NCBI RefSeq assembly: GCF_012912135.1
Contig: NZ_QMEB01000012.1
Coordinates: 1-45,507, forward strand
From: Brasilonema bromeliae SPC951
GTDB taxonomy: Bacteria > Cyanobacteriota > Cyanobacteriia > Cyanobacteriales > Nostocaceae
Direction: 5' to 3'
Length of the DNA stretch: 45,507 bases
Shown here: in pieces, positions 32,862 through 42,962 of the stretch
Numbering within the stretch: position 1 is the first letter of the stretch
How the letters are laid out: every line of letters starts with the position of its first letter
Translations under genes and position numbers: made by a program
The notes under the pieces: generated by a model
The model's database searches: none
The model's input: only the letters and a program-made list of their open reading frames with translations
What the model was told of the DNA's origin: nothing

Positions 32862-35800
32862 ATGAATTCCCAGAATTGGAGACGTAAGCGTGGCGTTGTA
32901 CTAACTCCTAAGGGTTTAGAAAAATTTCAGGAGACAAAACGCAAGTCGGAAACAGAGGAAAATTTTGGCAACAGGTATACCTTTGAAGAAATAAGCGCCC
33001 GGTGTGGGTTGTATACCGGTACAATCTCCAAGGTACTAAATCGCGAAGGAGGAGTTGATAAAAGAAGTATTGAGGAGCTTTTTAAAGCTTTTCAGATAAA
33101 ACTAGATAAGAGTGACTATTTAAGCTCTAATACGCGCATAGATTGGGGGGAAGCTATTTCTACATCGGTTTTTTATGGACGAGCAGAAGAACTTGCCCTG
33201 TTAGAGCAATGGATTCTCAATGAGCGCTGCCGATTGGTGACATTATTGGGAATGGGAGGCATTGGTAAGACGGCTCTGTCTGTAAAGCTTGCTCAACAGA
33301 TTCAGGAGAACTTTGAGTACGTTATCTGGCGTTCACTACGGGAAGCCCCGTCGATAAAAGCTATCCTGGCTAATCTAATCCAGTTTTTATCCGAGCAGCA
33401 GGAAACACCAGTTAATTTACCAGAAAGCTTAAGCGAGAGGGTATCCCGGCTACTTGATTATCTACGAAGTCATCGGTGTCTGCTGATACTCGATAATCTG
33501 GAGTCGATTTTACGCAGTGGTATCCGAGTGGGACAATACCTAGAGGGATATGAGGAGTATGGTGAGTTCATAAGACTCGTAGGAGAAGCAACTCACCAAA
33601 GTTGCTTAGTGCTAACTAGTCGGGAAAAACCTAAAGAAGTGGCATCAATGGAAGGACAAGCATTACCTGTTCGCTCATTACAACTGAGTGGTTTGCAGGT
33701 AGTGGACGGGTGGGAAATCGTTAAAATCAAGGGGCTATCTGCAGCACAAGATGAATGGGCACCAATGATACAGCGCTATGCAGGCAATCCATTAGCCTTG
33801 AAGATAGTTGCTACCACAATTCAAGATGTCTTTGGTGGTAATATTACTGAATTTTTGCAACAAGAAACAACTGTTTTTGGAGAGATCCGTGATATTTTAG
33901 ACCAGCAATTTGAGCGCTTGTCTAATTTAGAAAAAAACATAATGTACTGGCTAGCTATTAACCGTGAGCCGATTGCGCTTTCACAATTGCAAGAAGACAT
34001 GGTCTCATCAGTACCACAGGTAAGGTTACTGGAAAGTTTGGAATCTCTGATACGGCGAACGCTAGTTGAGAAAAGTGCAACACTCGTCACTCTACAACCT
34101 GTAGTCATGGAGTATGTCACTCAGCGATTGATAGAGCACGTTTGTGAGGAGATTGTCACTCAAAATCTTGATTTTTTTAGGAGTCATGCCTTAATGAAGG
34201 CAACGGCGAAAGATTACATTAGAGAAGTTCAAATTCGCCTCATCCTCCAACCTGTTACACATGAGTTGCTGATGATTTTTAGAAGTAAAAAAAGCTTGGA
34301 AAATCAGTTGCAGAAAATTTTAGCAATGCTGCGAGAAAAATATCTGCTAGAACAAAGTTACACCGCTGGAAATATTCTTAATCTACTTTGTCATCTACAG
34401 ATTGATCTGAGCAACTATGATTTTTCTGATCTGACTGTTTGGCAAACAGACTTGCGAAATGTGAAATTACATGATGTCAATTTTCAAAATGCAAATTTAG
34501 CTAAGTCTTTGTTTGCTGAAACCTTTGGTGGTATTTTGTCGGTAGCCTTTAGCCCTGAAGGCAAAGTTTTGGCTATGGGTGATACTAATGGTGATATTCG
34601 CTTGTACCAAGTTGCGGATGGTCTACCACTCCTCACCTGTAAGGGACATGCTAACTGGGTTTTATCACTTGCCTTTAGTCCTGATGGGACAATTCTTGCC
34701 AGCGGAAGTAGTGACAATACTGTCAAGCTATGGAGTGTTGGTACAGGTCAATGTCTTCAAACTTTGCAGGGACACAATCATGAGGTTTGGTCAGTTGCTT
34801 TTAGTCCGGATGGTGAGGTATTCGCCAGTGGTAGTGATGACCAAACGATAAAGCTATGGAGTGTTCGCACTGGTGAATGCCTCAAAACGTTTCAAGGACA
34901 TGCCAATTGGGTACTCTCTATTGCCTTTAGTCCGGATGGTCAGACACTGCTGAGTGGTAGTGAAGACCAAACAGTCAAATTGTGGGATATAAATACTGAG
35001 GAATGCCTCAAAACGTTCCAGGGACATCATGATGGAGTACGGTCAATAGCTGTCAGTCCTGACGGTCAGATGTTGGTCAGTGGCAGTGATGACCAGACGA
35101 TAAAGCTATGGAGTATCCGCACCGGTAAATGTCTCAGAACATTCCAAGGACATACCAATCCTGTATATGCAGTCGCCTTTAGCCCACAAGGTGATACCTT
35201 AGCTAGTGGCAGTCACGACCAGACGGTGAGGCTATGGGATGTCACCACTGGTGAATGTCTGAGAGTTTTTCAGGGACATTCTAACTGGGTATTTTCAGTC
35301 ACCTTCGACACTGAAGGTGAGATGTTGGCTAGTGGCAGCTGGGATCAGACGGTGAGGTTATGGAACGTTAGTAACGGTGAATGCCTCAGAACTTTCCAAG
35401 GGCATGCCAATCAGGTACTCTCAGTCTCCTTTGATTCGGACGGTCAGAGGCTGGTGAGTGGCAGTAACGACCAGACGGTAAGGTTGTGGGATGTCACCAC
35501 TGGTGATATTTTGAAGACTCTCTACGGACACACCAATTGGGTATACTCAGTCGCTTTTAGTCCACAAGGCAATACCCTGGTTAGTGGTAGTGCAGACAAA
35601 ACGGTGAAGCTGTGGAATGTTAGCACAGGTCAAGTCATGAAAACTCTCCAGGGACATGGTGCTGCAGTTCGGTCAGTTGCCTTCAGTCCTGGTGGTCAGA
35701 TGGTGGTCAGTGGTAGTGAGGACTACACAATGAAGTTGTGGGAACTCAGTACAGGTCAAGCCATGAGAACTTGCTTGGGACATGAAGCTGCGATCTGGTC

Positions 35801-36203
35801 AGTTGCCTTCAGTCCTCGAGGGACAATGATCGCAACTGCCTCTTGGGATCACACAATCAAGTTGTGGGATCCCAACACAGGTGAGTGCCTCAGGACTTTG
35901 GTCGGGCATAAGAGTTGGGTTTGGTCAGTTGCCTTTAGTTCGGATGGTCAGATACTAGCGAGTGTTAGTCCGGATCAAACGTTAAGGTTATGGAGTGTCA
36001 GCACCGGTGAATGCCTGAGAATTTTGCAATTACATTCGAGTTGGCTACAATCTATTGCCTTTAGTCCGGATAACCGGACGATCGCTACTAGCACTCATGA
36101 ACACACGGTCAAATTGTGGGATATCGACACTAATCAAGCTTTGAGAAGTTTGCAAGGACATACAGCTTCTAGCAGTTGTGGAGTGCAGCGGTTAAGATGG
36201 TAA
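32862..36203 (+). CDS. HTH-NB-ARC-WD40 STAND protein, last blade missing
   Basis: The 1113-residue protein has an N-terminal HTH-like region (about 15-90; KFQETKRKSETEENFGNRYT, EISARCGLYTGTISKVLNRE), an NB-ARC ATPase with P-loop GMGGIGKT at 130-137 and Walker B LLILDNLE (Asp211), a winged-helix region, and from about residue 560 thirteen complete WD40 repeats of 42 residues (pattern SVAFSPDGQ, LASGS, DQTVKLW). A fourteenth begins with GHTA and then turns into SSSCGVQRLRW and stops. Fourteen blades would make two seven-bladed propellers, so the gene is probably cut at its 3' end. Such STAND proteins are thought to be signal-triggered switches; some act in defence or cell-death-like responses. 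I chose ATG 32862; the frame opens at a TTG 42 bases earlier. Confidence 0.9.
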   Translation: MNSQNWRRKRGVVLTPKGLEKFQETKRKSETEENFGNRYTFEEISARCGLYTGTISKVLNREGGVDKRSIEELFKAFQIKLDKSDYLSSNTRIDWGEAISTSVFYGRAEELALLEQWILNERCRLVTLLGMGGIGKTALSVKLAQQIQENFEYVIWRSLREAPSIKAILANLIQFLSEQQETPVNLPESLSERVSRLLDYLRSHRCLLILDNLESILRSGIRVGQYLEGYEEYGEFIRLVGEATHQSCLVLTSREKPKEVASMEGQALPVRSLQLSGLQVVDGWEIVKIKGLSAAQDEWAPMIQRYAGNPLALKIVATTIQDVFGGNITEFLQQETTVFGEIRDILDQQFERLSNLEKNIMYWLAINREPIALSQLQEDMVSSVPQVRLLESLESLIRRTLVEKSATLVTLQPVVMEYVTQRLIEHVCEEIVTQNLDFFRSHALMKATAKDYIREVQIRLILQPVTHELLMIFRSKKSLENQLQKILAMLREKYLLEQSYTAGNILNLLCHLQIDLSNYDFSDLTVWQTDLRNVKLHDVNFQNANLAKSLFAETFGGILSVAFSPEGKVLAMGDTNGDIRLYQVADGLPLLTCKGHANWVLSLAFSPDGTILASGSSDNTVKLWSVGTGQCLQTLQGHNHEVWSVAFSPDGEVFASGSDDQTIKLWSVRTGECLKTFQGHANWVLSIAFSPDGQTLLSGSEDQTVKLWDINTEECLKTFQGHHDGVRSIAVSPDGQMLVSGSDDQTIKLWSIRTGKCLRTFQGHTNPVYAVAFSPQGDTLASGSHDQTVRLWDVTTGECLRVFQGHSNWVFSVTFDTEGEMLASGSWDQTVRLWNVSNGECLRTFQGHANQVLSVSFDSDGQRLVSGSNDQTVRLWDVTTGDILKTLYGHTNWVYSVAFSPQGNTLVSGSADKTVKLWNVSTGQVMKTLQGHGAAVRSVAFSPGGQMVVSGSEDYTMKLWELSTGQAMRTCLGHEAAIWSVAFSPRGTMIATASWDHTIKLWDPNTGECLRTLVGHKSWVWSVAFSSDGQILASVSPDQTLRLWSVSTGECLRILQLHSSWLQSIAFSPDNRTIATSTHEHTVKLWDIDTNQALRSLQGHTASSSCGVQRLRW

Positions 36204-36472
36204 GAACCAGCAAGTCGCCATACCCAACGCCTCGGGCTTAATGTAGGTGGTTCGTTACTTGGCGAAACAGCGCGATGAGCAGATGCGACAGCCCCCTCTA
36301 AGAGCCTGCGGGTTGTCTCTACACTACCTGCGCTGACCATCTGTTGGGCAAAAGGATCGTCGCTCCTTGCTGGATCAAGTTGATGTAACCAAGTGCGATT
36401 GGCAGTCGCCACTACTACCTTGTCAGGTGTAATACGCGCCCATTGAATGTCAGTTAAAGAGTTATGACTCAT
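36134..36472 (-). CDS. Uncertain ORF
   Basis: A 112-codon frame begins MSHNSLTDIQWARITPDKVV and VATANRTWLHQLDPARSDDP, a composition that could be protein, but its last 25 codons are antisense to the end of the WD40 gene. I know no family for it. If real, it may be the start of a gene whose 3' part was lost at the same event that cut the WD40 gene. It may equally be chance. Confidence 0.25.
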   Translation of the reverse strand: MSHNSLTDIQWARITPDKVVVATANRTWLHQLDPARSDDPFAQQMVSAGSVETTRRLLEGAVASAHRAVSPSNEPPTLSPRRWVWRLAGSYHLNRCTPQLLEAVCPCKLLKA

Positions 36473-37226
36473 AGCTACTTGGGGTTGCTATAGAATTTTA
36501 GAGAGTTACGCGCTTTGCAACTATGTCTCGACTCAACTTATTTGGATTGGATGGTCATTAGGGATACAAAGATAGGCTGTAAAGCCATTCGCTCATACTA
36601 TGCCAACGGCGAGCCTTGTAGAAGCCGTTGGGATCTGATCATTGCACTCTAGGGTAGTAGAATAGAAGAACAGTAAGCGTCAGGTAAAAACGCTCCTTCT
36701 GGTCATCTTGTATGAACTAGTTTCCTGAGTAGGCAATTGTGTGCGATGTGATACCAAAAACGAAGGCGACAATTACCTTGCTTGACGCAGGCAAAAGCTG
36801 CTTTTCGCTTAGCGAAAAAATCTAGAAACTTGATAGTGACTTGAAAAACCGTGAGAAGCTTCTTCCTAGAAAATTGGAAGTAGCTTATGTTGTCATGGAA
36901 AATTTTGTTTTTTCACAACCGTCACTTCAATTGTATCACACTCTAAATTTTTATCAAGGTCATCTCGATAAAAAATATCAATTCCAAACAAAACTTATAT
37001 TTTGTTTTCAAATCTAACTACAAAGTAACAAAACATCAAACTTGAGACAAGCAAAGATCCGGGAGTTAACCAGGAAGTTAAGGGAACAGAGTCAATACCG
37101 TTCGGTTAAGACATCTCTCCGTTTCGGCAGCAAGCGTAGAAAAAAGTGCTCACGCCCTGGAAGCGTTAATTTTGCTGCCTTTTTAATGGTAGTGTTTTAT
37201 TGAATTTGCATATATTTTAAATAGTT
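36473..37226. other. Gene-free spacer before ispD
   Basis: Nothing with coding character was found on either strand. GGCAAAAGCTGCTTTTCGCT with TTAGCGAAAAAA near 36790-36820 contains a short hairpin. ispD starts with GTG and its promoter should be in the AT-rich part near 36900-37200. Confidence 0.4.
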
Positions 37227-37973
37227 GTGTACTTACTAATTCCAGCCGCAGGAAGCGGTCGCCGAATGGGGAGTAGTAGAAATAAACTACTGCTAACCTT
37301 GTTAGACCAACCTTTAATTGCTTGGACACTTTTGGCCGCTGATGCTTCTGAGTCCATTGATTGGATAGGCATAATTCTTCAGCCACAAGACCGGGCTGAT
37401 TTACAAACAATCGTGTCGAACCTATCCCTGAGTAAGCCAGTGCATTTCATTCAAGGAGGAGCAACCCGTCAAGATTCGGTATACAACGGGTTGCAGTCTC
37501 TACCCCCCATGGCAAAACACGTGTTGATTCATGATGGAGCGAGATGTTTGGCAACACCAAATTTGTTTGACCGATGTGCTGAGGCAATTCTCCATTGTCA
37601 AGGTCTGATTGCCGCTGTTCCTGTCAAAGACACCATAAAAGTTGTAGATCAAAAGACACATCTGATTACCAGTACGCCAGATCGAAGTCAACTCTGGGCG
37701 GCTCAAACCCCTCAAGGATTTGAAGTAGAGCGACTACAGCAGTGTCATGCTGAAGGTCGTCGCCAAGGTTGGGAAGTCACAGATGATGCTGCCTTGTTTG
37801 AACAATGCCAGCTGCCTGTGCAGATTGTGGAAGGGGAGGAGACAAATTTGAAAGTGACGACGCCTGTGGATTTAGCGATCGCTGAATTCATCCTCCGGCA
37901 ACGATTGGCAGAACAGTCAAGGCAACCTCTTGACAAAAAGTTCTACGAGAGGTTACCTCTAGCCGATAGCTAA
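37227..37973 (+). CDS. ispD: 2-C-methyl-D-erythritol 4-phosphate cytidylyltransferase
   Basis: IspD makes CDP-methylerythritol from MEP and CTP, step 3 of the MEP route to isoprenoids. The 248-residue protein has the nucleotidyltransferase loop LIPAAGSGRRMG (4-15) with the following NKLLLTLLDQPLIAWTL, the central GGATRQDSVYNGL, VLIHDGARCL and AAVPVKDTIK, and the dimer-arm region AQTPQGFE followed by VTDDAALFE. The start is a GTG at 37227 giving MYLLIPAAG, the normal cyanobacterial N-terminus. It faces ispF, with 26 bases between the stops and a shared terminator hairpin. Standing next to ispF, dxr and ispH is unusual for a cyanobacterium. Confidence 0.95.
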   Translation: MYLLIPAAGSGRRMGSSRNKLLLTLLDQPLIAWTLLAADASESIDWIGIILQPQDRADLQTIVSNLSLSKPVHFIQGGATRQDSVYNGLQSLPPMAKHVLIHDGARCLATPNLFDRCAEAILHCQGLIAAVPVKDTIKVVDQKTHLITSTPDRSQLWAAQTPQGFEVERLQQCHAEGRRQGWEVTDDAALFEQCQLPVQIVEGEETNLKVTTPVDLAIAEFILRQRLAEQSRQPLDKKFYERLPLADS

Positions 37974-37990
37974 AGTTACGGTGCCCAAAT

Positions 37991-38009
37991 CCCCAACTTT
38001 TAGTTGGGG
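37991..38009. terminator. Shared terminator of ispD and ispF
   Basis: CCCCAACT and AGTTGGGG pair around TTT at the meeting point of the two convergent genes, overlapping the ispF stop. It could act for both strands. Confidence 0.55.
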
Positions 38010-38488
38010 GTATGGCTCAATAGCAAGACTGTTGCATAGGCAGCAATTCCCTCTTCCCGTCCGACAGGACCGAGTTTTTCATTTGTGGTCGCCTTAATGC
38101 TGACTTGATCCGGTTCCAATTCTAGAACACTTGAGAGTTTGGCACGCATTGTCTGAATATGGGGCTTGACTTTAGGTCGCTCTGCCACCACAACAGAGTC
38201 AATATTACTAATTTGCCACCCTCGATCCTGTACTAGTTGATGCACATTAGTCAGCAAAACTACACTATCAGCACCTGCCCACTGAGAGTCCGTGGGTGGA
38301 AAGTAATGACCAATATCTCCCAAACTTAAAGCTCCCAACATCGCATCCATAATCGCGTGAGTCAGCACATCAGCATCACTGTGACCGAGCAACCCCAATT
38401 CATGGTGAATCTCCACCCCTCCTAAAATCAAGGGGCGATTTACAACTAAACGGTGGATATCGTAACCATTGCCGATCCTAATGTTCAT
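38000..38488 (-). CDS. ispF: 2-C-methyl-D-erythritol 2,4-cyclodiphosphate synthase
   Basis: IspF closes the cyclic diphosphate in step 5 of the MEP pathway. The 162-residue protein has the zinc ligands Asp10 and His12 (GYDIHR) and His44 ([10 protein letters not shown]), the [11 protein letters not shown] segment, and the CDP-binding [20 protein letters not shown] near the end. It forms a homotrimer in other bacteria. The gene is the last one in the minus-strand series that runs from the prenyl synthase through the Rieske gene, ispH, the broken ispE and dxr. It seems complete, and in length and motifs is typical. Confidence 0.96.
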   Translation of the reverse strand: MNIRIGNGYDIHRLVVNRPLILGGVEIHHELGLLGHSDADVLTHAIMDAMLGALSLGDIGHYFPPTDSQWAGADSVVLLTNVHQLVQDRGWQISNIDSVVVAERPKVKPHIQTMRAKLSSVLELEPDQVSIKATTNEKLGPVGREEGIAAYATVLLLSHTPN

Positions 38489-38600
38489 GGGTAGCGACCT
38501 TTTTTATTGATTCGGGTTTACCTCCTAATTGTCCGGCTTATATCCCACACCTAAACGCTTCGCGTTATAAGTGGGGACTTAGCCGACTGAGTTAAAAATT

Positions 38601-39788
38601 TCACACTGTGATCGTGTAACGCCCCAAGGTTTTACTCACGGCTACAACTTCCTGTCTTGCCCATTGGTCTGCTGCAATGATATCATCAAGAGTTGGCGAG
38701 GAGTAGTTGTGGACTTGATAGCGATCGCACGCCCGTTCAATCAAACGTGGAATGTCCAGAAACTGAATTTCTTCTGATAAAAACAAAGCTACAGCTTGCT
38801 CATTCGCAGCGTTCAGTACTGCTGGCATGCAACCCCCAGTTCGACCCGCAGCATAAGCTAGTTGCATACACGGGTACTTTTGGTGGTTTGGGGCACGAAA
38901 AGTCAGCTCCCCTACCGTGACCAAATCTAACTGCCGCCAAGCAGTGTAAATTCGCTCTGGCCAAGACAAAGCATACAGCAGGGGCAAACGCATATCGGGC
39001 CACCCCAGTTGCGCTAGCATTGAAGTGTCTTGCAGTTCAATCAAAGAATGGATAATGCTTTGGGGATGTATGACAATATCAATATGGTTGTAATCCAAAC
39101 CAAAAAGCCAGTGAGCCTCAATGACCTCCAATCCTTTATTCATCAGAGTGGCGGAATCAATTGTAATTTTGCGACCCATTGACCAGTTGGGATGCTTCAA
39201 GGCATCAGCAACAGTCACTGTTGATAACTTATCAACAGACCAATCCCGGAACGCTCCCCCAGAAGCAGTCAGCATTAGACGCCGCAGTCCCCCGTTTGGC
39301 ACTCCCTGCAAACACTGAAAAATCGCTGAATGCTCTGAATCTGCAGGCAAAAGCTTCACACCATGCTGCTGCACCAAAGGCAAAACCACTGGTCCTCCTG
39401 CAATCAGAGTTTCCTTGTTTGCCAAAGCTATGTCTTTGCCTGCCTTAATTGCTGCAATTGTAGGTAGTAGACCTGCACAACCAACAATACCAGTCACCAC
39501 AACTTCAGCTTCGCAGTAACGAGCCACTTCAATGACTCCGGCTTCTCCTGCTAAAAGAATTGGTTGCGGATCTAAGTCGGCGATCGCCTCTTTTAACTCC
39601 GGCAACTTTTGTGCGTCACAGATAGCCACAATTGCAGGTTGGAACTCACGAATCTGTTGAGCCAGCAACTCTACATTCCGTAGAGCTGCCAACCCCACAA
39701 TCCGAAACTCGTTGGGGTACTGGCTAACAATATCGAGAGTTTGGGTACCAATAGAACCTGTTGAGCCAAGGAGAGATATTGTTTTCAT
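38601..39788 (-). CDS. dxr: 1-deoxy-D-xylulose 5-phosphate reductoisomerase
   Basis: Dxr (IspC) reduces and rearranges DXP to MEP, the committing step of the pathway and the target of fosmidomycin. The 395-residue protein begins with the NADPH-binding loop [16 protein letters not shown], then [11 protein letters not shown], the metal site [17 protein letters not shown], and [20 protein letters not shown] with the catalytic loop. C-terminal [11 protein letters not shown] is also usual. The protein looks intact. The spacer to ispF (112 bases) includes CTAAACGCTTCGCGTTATAA, a hairpin-forming segment. With ispD and ispF beside it, three MEP enzymes stand in line. Confidence 0.96.
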   Translation of the reverse strand: MKTISLLGSTGSIGTQTLDIVSQYPNEFRIVGLAALRNVELLAQQIREFQPAIVAICDAQKLPELKEAIADLDPQPILLAGEAGVIEVARYCEAEVVVTGIVGCAGLLPTIAAIKAGKDIALANKETLIAGGPVVLPLVQQHGVKLLPADSEHSAIFQCLQGVPNGGLRRLMLTASGGAFRDWSVDKLSTVTVADALKHPNWSMGRKITIDSATLMNKGLEVIEAHWLFGLDYNHIDIVIHPQSIIHSLIELQDTSMLAQLGWPDMRLPLLYALSWPERIYTAWRQLDLVTVGELTFRAPNHQKYPCMQLAYAAGRTGGCMPAVLNAANEQAVALFLSEEIQFLDIPRLIERACDRYQVHNYSSPTLDDIIAADQWARQEVVAVSKTLGRYTITV

Positions 39789-39872
39789 GATAGTAAAATT
39801 CCAATTTTTGAATTTTGTGTCTCCTGCACAGGAGCTTTTGAATTGCGTGTAGTGTGCCCGTAGGGCATATTT

Positions 39873-40292
39873 TTAATTTTGTAATGTGCCTGCCCTAAGG
39901 GCATATGTTTGAGCCGCGACGGTCAGGTCAATGTTTTTTTGCGGTTGCAGTTCAATAGCAGCATTGGTTGAACCACCAGCCAGTCCTGCTCCAACGGGAA
40001 TCCGCTTGTGAATTGTAATATCGACACCTCCATACTTGGCAAAGGCGTCAGGGAATTTCTCTGCCATGATTGCCACCGCTTTATAAGCAAGGTTACGATG
40101 GTCTTGTGGTACTTCTGGATGGTCGCAATACAGGCGGATGGCATCGGTTCCGAGTGGGCGCAAATCAATTTGATCTGCTAGGTCGATGCTTTGGAGTACC
40201 ATTAACAAATCATGGTAGCCATCTGGGCGATCGCGAATAATCTCCAAATACAAATTAATTTTTGCTGAAGCAATCAAGGAGTAAGAGCGCAT
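39873..40292 (-). pseudogene. ispE: 4-diphosphocytidyl-2-C-methyl-D-erythritol kinase, truncated
   Basis: The 139-codon frame begins as a normal IspE, MRSYSLIASAKINLYLEIIR and DRPDGYHDLLMVLQSIDLAD, and includes the GHMP-kinase glycine loop PVGAGLAGGSTNAA. Right after that loop the sequence becomes IELQPQKNIDLTVAAQTYAL and stops. Full-length IspE has about 310-320 residues, so more than half is missing, including the C-terminal GHMP domain with the second substrate region. It should not be active. Downstream, the spacer has two copies of a GTGTGCCCGTAGGGCATAT-like sequence, possibly the scar of the deletion. A functional copy must lie elsewhere in the genome. Confidence 0.9.
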
Positions 40293-40433
40293 ATGTTCGC
40301 CTCAAAGGTTGTAGTTGTTGTTGTGTTATGAGTGAGTGGAGAGGTTGTGCCGCCCATAGGTAGCCCATAGACCGCACAAACCTTTTTGGAAAATGGGATT
40401 ATGTGATGCTTTCTTCCAGTTAGGGACGTTCGA

Positions 40434-41654
40434 CTAGTTTAAAACACAGTTCATAGCCGCTTTGATGGCAAAAATCTTCTCAATGACATCAGAAACCACT
40501 TTATCTGGTGTCGAAGCTCCAGAAGTAATTCCTACGACAATTGGACCATTAGGTAACCAATCTTCAAGCACTTCTATGTCGTCTCGATGTAATTTTTTGT
40601 GTTGGATGCGGTTACCAGGTCCCAAGCGCTCTGCACTGTCAATATGGTAAGAGGGAATCCCGCGATCGCTTGAGATTTCATACAAGTGAGTTGTGTTAGA
40701 AGAGTTAAAACCGCCAACGACTACCATCAAATCCAGCTTGTCTTCTACAACCTTAAACATTGCATCTTGACGTTCTTGGGTAGCATCACAGATTGTGTTG
40801 AAGCTCAAGAAATGGTCATTGATTTGGGCAGGACCGTACTTACGCATGAGCGTACGCTCAAATAACTTACCAATCTGCTCGGTTTCTCCCTTGAGCATAG
40901 TGGTTTGGTTGGCAATACCCACCCATTCTAAATCGATGTCTGGATCGAATCCAGGAGAATAAGCTTTGGCAAATAACCTCAAGAATTCTTCACGGTCTCC
41001 ACCATGAAGGATATAGTTGCAGACATACTCTGCTTGTTGCAGGTTTAGGACAACGAGATATTTATCTGCGTAGGAACTGGTTGCAATTGTTTCTTCGTGG
41101 TTGTACTTGCCATGAATAATTGAAGTGTAGTTACGTTTTTTATGCTTCTCAACGCTATTCCACACTTTGGATACCCAAGGGCAAGTCGTATCCATAATTT
41201 TGCAGCCTTTTTGGTTTAACAGCTGCATTTCCTGAATACTAGCACCAAAAGCAGGTAAAATCACAACATCTTCCGTAGCAACAACAGAAAAATCCTTCTT
41301 TCCCTGTTCGTTGACTGGAATAAATTCAATCTGCATTTCCCTCAAGTTTTGATTGACCGAGGGGTTGTGAATGATTTCGTTGGTGATCCAAATACGTTCG
41401 GTGGGAAATTGCTGGCGTGTCTCGTAAGCCAGAGCAATCGCTCGTTCTACTCCCCAGCAAAATCCAAACGCCTCTGCCAGCTTAATTGTGACATCACCCT
41501 TTTGCAATGTGTAGTTGTTCTCCCGTATCTGCTGAATTAAGCTGCTTTGATACTCGGAGTACAGCATCTTGGTGACTTCTGCTTCATGCCCAAATCCCTT
41601 GCGATAGTAACGTTCGGAACTATGGAGCGATCGCTTAAATGCTTTTATGTTCAT
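40434..41654 (-). CDS. ispH: 4-hydroxy-3-methylbut-2-enyl diphosphate reductase
   Basis: IspH (LytB) makes IPP and DMAPP from HMBPP in the last MEP step, using a 4Fe-4S cluster. The 406-residue protein is of the long cyanobacterial and plastid type. Cluster cysteines are Cys66 (GFCWGVERA), the one in [13 protein letters not shown], and the one in [25 protein letters not shown] and [13 protein letters not shown] are also conserved. The N-terminus, [20 protein letters not shown], is the usual cyanobacterial extension. Part of this same N-terminus reappears on the prenyl synthase at 45400, and a fragment of the VVVGGFN region is found between the Rieske and GNAT genes. The gene looks complete. 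Confidence 0.95.
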   Translation of the reverse strand: MNIKAFKRSLHSSERYYRKGFGHEAEVTKMLYSEYQSSLIQQIRENNYTLQKGDVTIKLAEAFGFCWGVERAIALAYETRQQFPTERIWITNEIIHNPSVNQNLREMQIEFIPVNEQGKKDFSVVATEDVVILPAFGASIQEMQLLNQKGCKIMDTTCPWVSKVWNSVEKHKKRNYTSIIHGKYNHEETIATSSYADKYLVVLNLQQAEYVCNYILHGGDREEFLRLFAKAYSPGFDPDIDLEWVGIANQTTMLKGETEQIGKLFERTLMRKYGPAQINDHFLSFNTICDATQERQDAMFKVVEDKLDLMVVVGGFNSSNTTHLYEISSDRGIPSYHIDSAERLGPGNRIQHKKLHRDDIEVLEDWLPNGPIVVGITSGASTPDKVVSDVIEKIFAIKAAMNCVLN

Positions 41655-41778
41655 TTGCCGTTCTTCATTTCACAACTACAATAGCCAAGGCTATTTCACT
41701 TTGACTCCAGCTACAGGAATTAAAATTTCGTGGGCTAGCTGGATAATTCATAGTGCCAGCCCTGGTTTTTCTGTCACA
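41655..41778. other. ispH leader
   Basis: The 124 bases between the Rieske stop and the ispH start contain AATAGCC-AA-GGCTATT (a 7-bp stem) close to the ispH start codon and GGGCTAGCTGG with CCAGCCC further up. They may form leader structures or a weak terminator for the Rieske transcript. Confidence 0.4.
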
Positions 41779-42837
41779 TTACTCGACTTTATCAATCCAT
41801 CTTTGGTAGAATTCTCTGAACTTCAAGACTCCCAGGTCGTGCTTGACGTCAGCCACTCCAAAGTTTTGATTTGTGTTGTCATAGATTGGCATATCTTCCT
41901 TCACACCAAGTTTGTTTTGCAAACTAAAAACCACGTAATGAAATATGTCCAGCCAGAATTTGCCAGTTTTCTTTACCATTACCAATATGTGCTGGATTGA
42001 TTTTTTTTCAGCAATCGGAGTCATTCCTACTACCAACTTATACACCTCCTTACCGTCTACAAATGCCGTAACCCTCTGTCCTGCAGGCCAACTATCTAGC
42101 AGTACCGTAAAGTTTTCAGCATTAAACCCAAGTGTCCGGGCTACTGGATCTAAATCATGGATTGGGAATTCAACTTTTGCTGCAAACCTGGCTTCTTTTG
42201 GAATCGGTGGTTCGCTCACTTCTGCTGTGTACTGGTCAGTAAGCAGAGTAAATTTTATAGGTTCAGAAATCTTCAGATCGTGTACTGTAATAATATGATA
42301 TTGGTCAAAACCGTTTTCAATCACATGTCGTACTGTTGTTTTGGTTAGGTCTGCAAAGCGGAAAGGCATATAGTTATGTCTGTCGTCTTCAGCAGCTGGA
42401 AACTCAGGCAAAGGGAACATAGGAGTCTCAGAGCCGTACCATACCCAAATGTAACCATATCTTTCGGCTGTGACATAGTTAGCCTGACGAGCCTTTGGGG
42501 GAATTTTGTCTACTTCAGGTATGAAAACACACTGCCCGGAGCTATCAAAGCGCCAGTGATGGAAAGGACATTGAATACAACCGTCTACTACCTTACCAAT
42601 CGCCAGACTAGTGCCCTTGTGTGAACAGTAACGCTGCATGATTGCTGGGTGACCATTTTGATCCCGCCAAGCAACTAGTGGCTGACCAAACAACTCTATT
42701 TCTTTTGGCTTTTTACCCAAAGCTTTGGAGGGCATGGCAACGTACCAGCTTGCAGGAAGATTCATCGCCCTTTTATTAACTTCCCTTTCCGGTTGAGTTA
42801 AGGTCAAATTTTTGACTGTCTCAAGTTTGGTGCTCAT
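41779..42837 (-). CDS. Rieske-type aromatic-ring/terpenoid oxygenase, alpha subunit
   Basis: The 352-residue protein is a Rieske non-heme iron oxygenase. The [2Fe-2S] ligands are Cys71 and His73 (RYCSHKG) and Cys90 and His93 (CIQCPFHHW). The mononuclear iron site is ENGFDQYHIITVH, with bridging Asp178 and ligands His181 and His186. Residues after 200 form the catalytic domain; the family (VanA/KshA or pheophorbide-oxygenase-like) needs an electron-donor reductase, which is not encoded nearby. It lies in the same strand series as dxr and ispH, behind a strong Shine-Dalgarno (AAGGAGGAAT). In this setting it probably oxidises an isoprenoid-derived compound; oxygenases of this type also occur in hapalindole-type clusters. 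Substrate unknown. Confidence 0.85.
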   Translation of the reverse strand: MSTKLETVKNLTLTQPEREVNKRAMNLPASWYVAMPSKALGKKPKEIELFGQPLVAWRDQNGHPAIMQRYCSHKGTSLAIGKVVDGCIQCPFHHWRFDSSGQCVFIPEVDKIPPKARQANYVTAERYGYIWVWYGSETPMFPLPEFPAAEDDRHNYMPFRFADLTKTTVRHVIENGFDQYHIITVHDLKISEPIKFTLLTDQYTAEVSEPPIPKEARFAAKVEFPIHDLDPVARTLGFNAENFTVLLDSWPAGQRVTAFVDGKEVYKLVVGMTPIAEKKSIQHILVMVKKTGKFWLDIFHYVVFSLQNKLGVKEDMPIYDNTNQNFGVADVKHDLGVLKFREFYQRWIDKVE

Positions 42838-42889
42838 TTATTCCTCCTTTGATATTTAATCTTATGCACAACTTTGTTGAAACTAATGA
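42838..42889 (-). promoter_or_regulatory. Rieske gene leader, copy of the GNAT leader
   Basis: Read on the minus strand from the crtE-fragment stop, this leader ends in AAAGGAGGAATAAATG. It is about 75-80% identical by eye to the leader of the GNAT-like gene (44153-44208), including TAGTTTCAA, the middle part and the Shine-Dalgarno. Confidence 0.7.
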
Positions 42890-42943
42890 GTTTTAGCTGT
42901 GACGTAATCAGTGATCGCCATTTCTAGGGATAGCCTTCTCTCA
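42882..42943 (-). pseudogene. Fragment of a second prenyl synthase (crtE-type) 3' end
   Basis: The minus strand reads EMAITDYVTAKTH and a stop, matching the end [13 protein letters not shown] of the prenyl synthase at 44375. About 60 bases align with 44374-44433 with one gap, about 75% identical by eye. The rest of the copy is absent. Confidence 0.8.
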
Positions 42944-42962
42944 AATCGCAATTTCTTCCAGG

